Assembly: GCA_037951165.1 (NCBI GenBank) | Contig: JBBDHG010000424.1 | Span: forward strand, 124,001-188,000 | Direction: 5' to 3' | DNA length: 64,000 nt | Source: Lophius americanus | Lineage: Eukaryota; Chordata; Actinopteri; Lophiiformes; Lophiidae | Part shown: piece by piece, positions 60,001 to 64,000 of the stretch | Layout: each line of letters starts with the position of its first letter | Position numbering within the stretch: the stretch's first letter is position 1 | The notes under the pieces: model-generated | Databases searched by the model: none | What the model saw: the letters and a program-made list of their open reading frames with translations, nothing else | Told to the model about the DNA's origin: nothing | Made by a program: the position numbers and the translations under genes

Positions 60001-61805
60001 TAAGAAGACTTTATTCCACCTGTGAAGGAGGGGCCTACAGACACAGGATGATGCAGACCGTTTCTATTCTGTGGGACTGGAGACAAACTAATGAATACAC
60101 CATGAACTTCCTCTTATCATTTATGACAACTTCCTCTATCATTTATGACAGCTTCCTCTATCATTTATGACAGCTTCCTCTATCATAACGAAACCTCACA
60201 ATCCTCCACCTGCTCCAAAATAATAGAACAACTAAAGACAACTTCTCTCGTGGTGTTAAGATAGAACAGACCAGGTTTGTTCACTGGAGAACGTCTGCCT
60301 TCCTGATGATAATTTAAAACACGTAGGACTATCTTCAATGGAAGTTTGAGTCAGGTTTAAGGCCCTGGACGTAAGTGACAGCACTTGTTGGGTTCTAAAG
60401 AGGAACCGCGGACTCACCTGAACACTGCAGCTGGGAGAGAATCTGAGCTCCTTCAAACTGGTGGCTGATCATCTTCAGGTTTGGTTTGATGCAGCGGACA
60501 AAGCTGGAGCCCTGATGAAGATGAAGAAGAAGACATAAGATTTGATTTTGGTTCATTATGCTTGTTGGAGTAGTAACGGTTGGTGTAGGTCAGAGTTGGT
60601 GTAGGTCAGGGTTGAGGGTGGTGTAGGTCAGGTTGGTGTAGGTCAGGTTGGTGTAGGTCAGGATTGAGGGTGGTGTAGGTCAGGGTTGAGGGTGGTGTAG
60701 GTCAGGGTTGAGGGGGGTGTAGATCAGGGTTGAGGGTGGTGTAGGTCAGGGTTGGTGTAGGTCAGGGTTGAGGGTGGTGTAGGTCAGGTTGGTGTAGGTC
60801 AGGATTGAGGGTGGTGTAGGTCAGGGTTGAGGGTGGTGTAGGTCAGGGTCGAGGGTGGTGTAGGTCAGGTTGGTGTAGGTCAGGATTGAGGGTGGTGTAG
60901 GTCAGGGTTGAGGTTGGTGTAGGTCAGGGTTGAGGGTGGTGTAGGTCAGGGTTGAGGGTGGTGTAGGTCAGGGTTGAGGGGGGTGTAGGTCAGGGTTGAG
61001 GTTGGTGTAGGTCAGGGTTGAGGGTGGTGTAGGTCAGGGTTGAGGGTGGTGTAGGTCAGGGTTGATGTTGGTGTAGGTCAGGGTTGAGGTTGGTGTAGGT
61101 CAGGGTTGAGGGTGGTGTAGGTCAGGGTTGAGGGTGGTGTAGGTCAGGGTTGATGTTGGTGTAGGTCAGGGTTGAGGGTGGTGTAGGTCAGGTTGGTGTA
61201 GGTCAGGATTGAGTGTGGTGTAGGTCAGGGTTGAGTGTGGTGTAGGTCAGGGTTGAGGGTGGTGTAGGTCAGGGTTGAGGGTGGTGTAGGTCAGGGTTGA
61301 GGGTGGTGTAGGTCAGGGTTGAGGGTGGTGTAGGTCAGGGTTGAGGGTGGTGTAGGTCAGGGTTGAGGGTGGTGTAGGTCAGGGTTGAGGGTGGTGTAGG
61401 TCAGGGTTGAGGGTGGTGTAGGTCAGGGTTGAGGGTGGTGTAGGTCAGGTTGGTGTAGGTCAGGGTTGAGGGTGGTGTAGGTCAGGGTTGAGGGTGGTGT
61501 AGGTCAGGGTTGAGGGTGGTGTAGGTCAGGGTTGAGGGTGGTGTAGGTCAGGGTTGAGGGTGGTGTAGGTCAGGCTGTACTGTGGGAGAGAAGAGGCAGA
61601 GAAGGAGAAATCCTGACAGTGACAGCAGGAACCACAGAGTGAATCAGAAACCAGGGACATCCATCACAGTGTGAGTGTCTGTCAGCAGATGAATCACAAG
61701 AAAGTGAAGGTTCCTGCAGCCAGAATATAAAACCAGAGGAGGAGGAGGAGGAGGAGGAGGACTGACCGTGCTGCGGAGCTTCTCCAGGAGGATGTTCAGC
61801 TGAGT
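36832..61805 (-). CDS. myo6: myo6, myosin VI (5' end missing)
   Basis: Gene-level entry; 17 exons are listed separately. Myosin VI is an actin-based motor that moves toward the minus end and acts in endocytosis, Golgi and autophagosome traffic, and in hair-cell stereocilia. Seen in order on the - strand: end of motor head and converter, insert 2 (reverse gear), one IQ motif, lever-arm extension, ER/K-rich single alpha helix, insert region, and cargo-binding domain with the RRL and WWY adaptor motifs. It ends AMLQSLFK then TGA. The exons sum to 1,932 nt, exactly 643 codons plus stop, with every junction in phase. The start codon and most of the motor domain lie beyond 64000. Paralogue myo6a or myo6b is undetermined. 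Confidence 0.97.
37195..37440 (+). mobile_element. Tc1-like transposase C-terminal fragment
   Basis: The text agaaccccacagaacatctgt, gggatgtgctgcagaggaga and ccagcgtggacctcagaact is the same Tc1 family as the 16585-17730 copy (HLWDVLQRGVHQRGPQN), here on the + strand in a myo6 intron, followed by its tail ggggcggggcttaat. Confidence 0.85.
37764..37982 (-). CDS. myo6: myo6 exon: cargo-binding domain with WWY motif
   Basis: It reads (A)QQNPAPPIPARQYEAAKNRQ, then YFRIPFIRPGDQYKDPQSKK, then [20 protein letters not shown]. WWY binds Dab2, Tom1 and LMTK2. Joining directly to the previous exon gives VTDYAQQNPA, as in the human isoform without the 9-residue small insert. No exon for that insert (DFAPFLNNS type) was recognised in the intron. 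Phase 1 in and out. Confidence 0.97.
37983..38980. other. myo6 intron, no recognised feature
   Basis: Open frames at 37986-38533 on both strands show no recognisable similarity. No small-insert exon for myo6 was recognised here. Confidence 0.5.
38984..39235. repeat. 33-bp minisatellite
   Basis: About seven copies of cctcatcatgatgatgtcac + agggacactaaag. Every third copy or so carries agagacacccaag, so there is a higher-order pattern. In a myo6 intron. Confidence 0.95.
39236..40448. other. myo6 intron with short CA and GA runs
   Basis: (AC)n near 39857-39876 and GAGA/ACAC near 40120-40162. No coding similarity. Confidence 0.6.
40449..40580 (-). CDS. myo6: myo6 exon: cargo-binding domain with RRL motif
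   Basis: It reads [20 protein letters not shown] then AWKSRNKKRNTETEQRAPKS. RRL is the binding site for adaptors such as optineurin, NDP52 and GIPC. The sequence is almost identical to human. It leaves in phase 1 at TACG|GTAAGA. Confidence 0.98.
40581..42290. other. myo6 intron, no recognised feature
   Basis: Plain intronic sequence; unsupported open frames only. Confidence 0.5.
42298..42562. repeat. 39-bp minisatellite
   Basis: About 6.5 copies of ggatcatgaatcctgatcct + cctctggggaccctgaact, in a myo6 intron. Because 39 is a multiple of 3, open frames run through it, but they are not genes. Confidence 0.95.
43031..43134 (-). CDS. myo6: myo6 exon: start of cargo-binding region
   Basis: It reads GPQVQASKATAGAKKYELSK then [14 protein letters not shown], matching human [23 protein letters not shown]. 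The TINT phosphorylation motif reported for mammalian myosin VI appears here as AINT. Phase 2 in, phase 1 out at TGCG|GTGAGT. Confidence 0.96.
43325..43520. mobile_element. solo terminal region of a Tc1-like element
   Basis: The text gagccataacattataacta and repeated ggaatatcatacctggttac-type segments match the left end of the decayed element at 1609-1850, with no transposase after it. Probably a solo end or small internally deleted copy. Confidence 0.6.
43521..44519. other. myo6 intron, no recognised feature
   Basis: No exon or mobile element recognised. Confidence 0.5.
44520..44558 (-). CDS. myo6: myo6 cassette exon 3 of the large insert (39 nt)
   Basis: It reads EEMAKEMTELLA(R), matching human EQMAKEMSEFLSR, the amphipathic helix of the large-insert isoform. 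Acceptor gttttttttag; donor CTCG|GTGGGT. Phase 2 on both sides, so it can be skipped to give the no-insert form (LRRGPQV). Confidence 0.85.
44800..45300. repeat. degenerate tandem repeat of gttagctaatgtcagctatcat
   Basis: Around a dozen diverged copies of a roughly 35-45 bp unit with the core ttagctaatgtcagctatca, in a myo6 intron. Confidence 0.8.
45301..47278. other. myo6 introns around cassette exon 2, otherwise featureless
   Basis: Apart from the 36-nt exon at 46102-46137, no coding or mobile-element similarity was recognised. Confidence 0.5.
46102..46137 (-). CDS. myo6: myo6 candidate cassette exon 2 of the large insert (36 nt)
   Basis: The acceptor ctctctccacag and the donor GCAT|GTAGGT bound 36 nt reading AAGAAKVKNLS(M). 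Joined to the next exon it gives KNLSMEEMAKEM, comparable with human RPKMTPEQMAKEM. Phase 2 on both sides. Confidence 0.65.
47279..47317 (-). CDS. myo6: myo6 candidate cassette exon 1 of the large insert (39 nt)
   Basis: A good acceptor (ttttcctccgggcag) and donor (CAGC|GTAAGA) bound 39 nt reading (S)NGSSVPSSPERA. It is phase 2 on both sides, so skipping keeps the frame. It corresponds in place and length to SLDSYPVSKNDGT at the start of the human large insert, though similarity is weak. Confidence 0.6.
47801..47898. repeat. 10-bp minisatellite (gctaacagct)
   Basis: Nine perfect copies plus one partial copy of gctaacagct in the intron just before the myo6 large-insert exons. Confidence 0.98.
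48162..48322 (-). CDS. myo6: myo6 exon: end of helix, before the insert region
   Basis: It reads EEMELQLQVEREEEAARQAV then [20 protein letters not shown] and LIPEEAQNDAGLR. The human counterpart is [21 protein letters not shown]. It leaves in phase 2, the phase shared by the three cassette exons and the next constitutive exon. Confidence 0.95.
48323..49124. other. myo6 intron, no recognised feature
   Basis: A 183-codon - strand open frame (48347-48898) has no start context or similarity I recognise and overlaps the upstream side of an exon; not called. Confidence 0.5.
49125..49203 (-). CDS. myo6: myo6 exon: single alpha helix, continued
   Basis: It reads (L)[20 protein letters not shown] then EERRIQ, matching human [20 protein letters not shown]. 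Phase 2 in, phase 0 out at CAG|GTGGGT. Confidence 0.95.
49204..50931. other. myo6 intron with AT-rich block at 50220-50620
   Basis: The block is rich in T and A runs without a clear repeat unit. Nothing else recognised. Confidence 0.5.
50932..51140 (-). CDS. myo6: myo6 exon: start of single alpha-helix domain
   Basis: It reads NTIMSRIDIDHEYQALVTRS, then a long run of E/K/R (KKKEEEEKERLTRIQEEM and REEEEQHRKQEEEDRR). The regular alternation of acidic and basic residues is the ER/K pattern of a stable single alpha helix. Phase 0 in and phase 2 out; the donor is ACT|GTAAGT. Confidence 0.96.
51141..51764. other. myo6 intron, no recognised feature
   Basis: Contains only a two-copy tcagaacctggttctgaatg duplication at about 51241-51283. 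Confidence 0.55.
51765..51915 (-). CDS. myo6: myo6 exon: lever-arm extension (proximal tail)
   Basis: It reads IDGLVKVRNLTKRMDRFTEV then VGGLKEGKQEMGKQVQDLEA. This is the three-helix bundle that unfolds to extend the lever arm (human [21 protein letters not shown]). Acceptor gacttttag, donor AAG|GTGGGT. Confidence 0.96.
52905..53105 (+). mobile_element. Tc1-like transposase N-terminal fragment
   Basis: It reads KAVSKVLLLHGSTVRHIIYT, then RRPRTTENPHKGGPPSRIPS and RRKFIQEITEDPERT: the helix-turn-helix DNA-binding region of a Tc1 transposase. No downstream part. Confidence 0.85.
53110..53203. repeat. 16-bp minisatellite (tgtgaggtcatcggtc)
   Basis: About six copies, directly following the Tc1 fragment at 52905-53105. 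Confidence 0.96.
53531..53621 (-). CDS. myo6: myo6 exon: IQ motif
   Basis: It reads [20 protein letters not shown] then MWLCRRKHKPR, the single calmodulin-binding IQ motif of myosin VI (human [21 protein letters not shown]). Phase 1 in, phase 2 out at CTCG|GTGGGT. Confidence 0.97.
53622..55267. other. myo6 intron, no recognised feature
   Basis: Open frames at 54461-54667 and 54762-55052 show no recognisable similarity. Confidence 0.5.
55268..55397 (-). CDS. myo6: myo6 exon: insert 2 (reverse gear)
   Basis: It reads FAEFDQIMRSDPDHLAELVK then KVNTWLIHSRLKKVQWGALS. This corresponds to insert 2, the segment unique to myosin VI that wraps the converter, binds calmodulin and reverses the direction of the lever. 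The calmodulin-binding Trp pattern VNTWL..KKVQW is kept. Phase 0 in, phase 1 out at AAAC|GTAAGC. Confidence 0.97.
55640..55860 (-). mobile_element. RTE-type LINE fragment, reverse transcriptase
   Basis: The - strand reads the same palm segment as 22800-23050 (text equivalent to gggttcagggtggaggtggg, accaaggatgggctctgagc, tggacagactgacata). Short and broken. Confidence 0.82.
55861..56490. other. myo6 intron, no recognised feature
   Basis: No feature recognised. Confidence 0.5.
56496..56950. repeat. purine-rich (GA/A) tract
   Basis: About 450 bp strongly enriched in G and A on the + strand (gaagaagagaaagacat, gatgaagaaaaatgagg). The complementary open frames (Ser/Leu/Phe-rich) are composition artefacts. 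Confidence 0.85.
56980..57056. repeat. (GT)n microsatellite
   Basis: Interrupted GT run close upstream (in genomic + order) of the converter exon of myo6. Confidence 0.96.
57248..57325 (-). CDS. myo6: myo6 exon (78 nt): converter
   Basis: It reads [20 protein letters not shown] then FFRPGK. The FGLTKVFFRPGK block closes the converter domain and is nearly invariant in myosin VI. Phase 0 at both ends. Only 86 nt of intron separate it from the previous exon, the shortest intron in this gene here. Confidence 0.97.
57412..57542 (-). CDS. myo6: myo6 exon: motor to converter
   Basis: It reads (G)[20 protein letters not shown] then LYNMYQNYMPPKLCRLDPRL, matching human MYO6 [21 protein letters not shown]. 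Acceptor ggttcag, donor AAG|GTCAGC, phase 1 in and phase 0 out. Confidence 0.96.
57543..58260. other. myo6 intron; one MITE-arm-like segment
   Basis: The text gtaaaaagctccccatggtg with agtaaaatatgag near 57810-57845 resembles, in reverse, the module at 9817-9960. Otherwise nothing recognised. Confidence 0.4.
58270..58790. repeat. 19-21 bp minisatellite (agtaatctgttactgtgtg)
   Basis: About 25 copies of variable length, alternating tactgtgtgagtaatctgt and tactatgtatgagtaatctg, in a myo6 intron. A purine-rich tract follows (58790-58930). Confidence 0.96.
58940..60417. other. myo6 intron, no recognised feature
   Basis: A 160-codon + strand open frame (59172-59654) has no recognisable similarity. 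Three copies of tcatttatgacagcttcctc lie near 60118-60185. Confidence 0.5.
60418..60511 (-). CDS. myo6: myo6 exon: motor domain (FVRCIKPN)
   Basis: It reads GSSFVRCIKPNLKMISHQFE then GAQILSQLQCS. The RCIKPN block is the conserved motif near the SH1/SH2 helix of all myosins. Phase 0 in, phase 1 out, donor TCAG|GTGAGT. Confidence 0.96.
60580..61575. repeat. 22-bp minisatellite (gtgtaggtcagggttgagggtg)
   Basis: About 1 kb and more than 40 copies, including shortened units gtgtaggtcaggttg. It occupies nearly the whole intron between two motor-domain exons of myo6. The G-rich strand is the template strand of myo6. Confidence 0.98.
61767..61805 (-). CDS. myo6: myo6 exon (39 nt): motor domain
   Basis: It reads TQLNILLEKLRST, matching human TQLNLLLDKLRST in the lower 50K region. 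Acceptor tatcctgcag; donor ACG|GTCAGT. Phase 0 at both ends. The exon upstream (ending near SVGNKFK) was not found up to 64000. Confidence 0.93.
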
Positions 61806-64000
61806 CTGCAGGATAAAGACAACAAAGAGAGAAACTTTATATAAAGGATAAAACACCGCAAGTAACACAAGATCAAATATCAGGAACCAACAAAACCCAG
61901 ACATTTCAAACTGAACATTTATGTTTGTACAACTATTCCAATCAAGTGAACTGACCTTTATTTATAAGCGTATAAATCGACAGTGGAGAAAAGTCAATAA
62001 ACATTATAGTCACACAATGAAACAAAAAGGTAACGTTTAAACGTAGAACGCAGTAGAACCACAAGAAACAATCATGCTAATCCAAAGCTGAGATTTAAGG
62101 CGGGGTTTAAAAACAGGCAGCATTTTAAACCTGACAGTTTACAGATCATTACAGGTCCAGACGGTGGTGATAAAAGCATTCATAACATTTTCAAATCGTC
62201 TCTTTTCAGAGGCGGGGACATTTGAATGCAGTTTTCAAAAATGTGGTATGAAACTGTAAATGCATGTTTCTTTAAAACCAATCCCAGGGGAAGTAGCTTA
62301 AACGAAAAAGTAGAGGCCCAAGAACAGAACCTTTCATCCGTCAAAACAAAAGGGAGGAATAAACACCTTCAAGATATTCCACATAAAGTAATTACCGAGT
62401 CAGATGAGTCATTGTTGGAGAGTCATTGTTTTTGTTTTCTTAAAGTTAGCTCAGCATAAACACAAGGCCAGACAATGACTCAATCTGAACATCCTTAGCA
62501 ACATGCTAACTAGCAAGCTAAAGCAGCTTGAAAGACTTTCAGAGTGTGAAGACTGAGGATGACTGGGATCACTGATGACATCAACTAAAAGTTTCTTCTT
62601 CTTCGACCAGACGCTGTAACGGCAAACCGCTGCCCCCTAGTGGCCCTTACTTAACTTCCTCATCTCATTCATTCAGAGCCGAGGTGACAGGTGATGGATA
62701 GTTTGTCGGGTTTGATTGAACTTAAACTTTATCGTGTCAGTTCAATCCTTGGGTTAAAAGAAAAGAAAAAGCAGAACTTTAAGCTTCTCTTCTTCTGCTG
62801 GACACGATGTTTCTTCTCTGAGCAGCAGATCAGATATGGAGTCTAAGCAGCAGGATTAAATCAAGGTCAGGCTCTCGCCGTCTGAGATGATGTATGACTT
62901 CACGCCCTCCCAGAATTCCAGCGGTTCACTGTTACGATTGTCTGCTTTCCTTCTTTCCATCCAGTCTTCCTTCCTTTCTTTCTTTTTTTTCTTCTTACAT
63001 TCCTTCCTGGATTTTTTTTTTAATTCCCAACCTATTTTGCCTTCCTTGCTTTCCTTCTTTCTTCCCCTCCTTCCTTCCTTTCCTTCTTTCTTCCCTTCCT
63101 TTCCTTCCCTTCCTTCCTTCCTTCCCCTCCTTTCTGTATTCCAGCCTGTCGAGGGTCCGGCTGGAAGGGAGGAAATAGGGATGAATGGATGGACGATGTC
63201 TCTCATCATCGTAAACAGAGCTGGAAATAAACCTTCTCTTGTATTTTTCATAGGATCTCTTTGAGGAGCGTTCTGGTTGCCTCAGTCTTCACCTGATGCA
63301 TCATGGGAGATGGTTATCTCTGCTGAGCGTTGATACATCGGCTGCATGCATATGTAAATATATGTAAATGTGGATATATGTAGATGTGGAGACTGTAGAG
63401 ACGATGGCGGAACAACATAACAGGGGACATCTGCTAGCAGCTGTTAGCATAACCGTGTCCTCGTTTGTCCATTTTAGTCTGCATCTGTTCATTTATTCAC
63501 GGTTTCTTTTTACCTTTAATGTCAGCGCTGCAGTACTACCTCACACCCAGGATCCAGCTTCTAACCACTTCTTGCTATTTTATTAACAGTGTTAACACCT
63601 AGACTTCCATAAAACCCCAGGTTTGGGTCACAGCTGAAGGTTGGAGTGCCATGTAGCCCCCTCTAGTGGACATATGTGGTATTATGCAGCCAAAATCCCT
63701 CAGCGGTCAAAATCCCATTTTTGTCCCATTTTGGGTCCAGTGTCTTTGATGTATTTGATCAAATGTGATGCAGTGGTTCTGAAACATCACCAGTGGTGAA
63801 TTCTGGGCCATAAGGTGTTTCAGGTTCCCTCCCCAGGGTGAACCAGGTTGTAAGATCTAATGTGTGAAGATAAGGACTTTGTACGTACATTCATTTACAA
63901 TTTATCTCTGATTCGACGACATAAACTAACATCAGGCAAATTCAATATTCAAAAAAACGTTTTAAATAAATGACAGATATCTTAATTTTAGCTCAAACAG
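61806..64000. other. myo6 intron to window end
   Basis: No further myo6 exon recognised. A TTCC/TTTC-rich pyrimidine tract fills about 62937-63135. Open frames there are composition artefacts. Confidence 0.6.
62937..63135. repeat. (TTCC)n-type pyrimidine tract
   Basis: About 200 bp, almost pure C and T on the + strand. Confidence 0.95.

Noticed and set aside
60580..61575. Interstitial telomere-like array
   Set aside because: Units contain gggttgaggg but not the vertebrate telomere repeat ttaggg in tandem; it is a 22-bp minisatellite.
62856..63264. Lys/Glu-rich and Ser/Phe-rich open frames
   Set aside because: Composition artefacts of the TTCC pyrimidine tract.

Overview
This is vertebrate nuclear DNA, almost certainly from a teleost fish. 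The genes are split into short exons with GT-AG introns. The introns are full of Tc1-like transposon relics, RTE-type and L2/Rex1-type LINE fragments, minisatellites and microsatellites. No bacterial, viral or CRISPR content, rRNA or tRNA was recognised by eye.

Two protein-coding genes converge tail to tail. On the + strand, positions 5783-32979 carry the middle and 3' end of impg1 (interphotoreceptor matrix proteoglycan 1, SPACR), a secreted glycoprotein of the matrix around photoreceptors. On the - strand, positions 61805 down to 36832 carry the last 17 recognisable exons of myo6 (myosin VI, the minus-end-directed actin motor). They run from the end of the motor head, through the reverse-gear insert, IQ motif, lever-arm extension, single alpha helix and alternatively spliced insert region, to the cargo-binding domain. 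From memory, human IMPG1 and MYO6 are also convergent neighbours on 6q14, so the layout looks like conserved synteny. The 5' ends of both genes lie outside the window. Which teleost paralogue (a or b) each one is cannot be told from here.

The exon models are internally consistent. Every junction is in phase. The impg1 exons give about 2,196 codons plus a stop, and the myo6 exons give 643 codons plus a stop. The most unusual feature is the impg1 central exon (17860-22279). Between the two SEA domains it encodes 82 uninterrupted copies of an acidic decapeptide (SEPKEEVTED / SEPKEEVIEV type), where mammals have a mucin-like region of a few hundred residues. A second coding repeat (an 11-residue Ser/Thr/Pro-rich unit) lies in the 9130-9494 exon. 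Two microexons (21 and 17 nt) flank the end of the first SEA domain, and the 17-nt one is needed to keep the reading frame.

Layout: 1-5782 upstream impg1 intron with two Tc1 relics and an L2-type LINE fragment; 5783-16416 N-terminal and SEA1 exons; 16417-17859 intron with a near-complete dead Tc1 copy; 17860-22279 giant acidic-repeat exon; 23374-28293 SEA2 exons; 31083-32979 EGF-like exon and probable C-terminus; 32980-36831 convergent intergenic or 3' UTR region with several exon-like segments of unknown status; 36832-61805 myo6; 61806-64000 next myo6 intron, running off the window.
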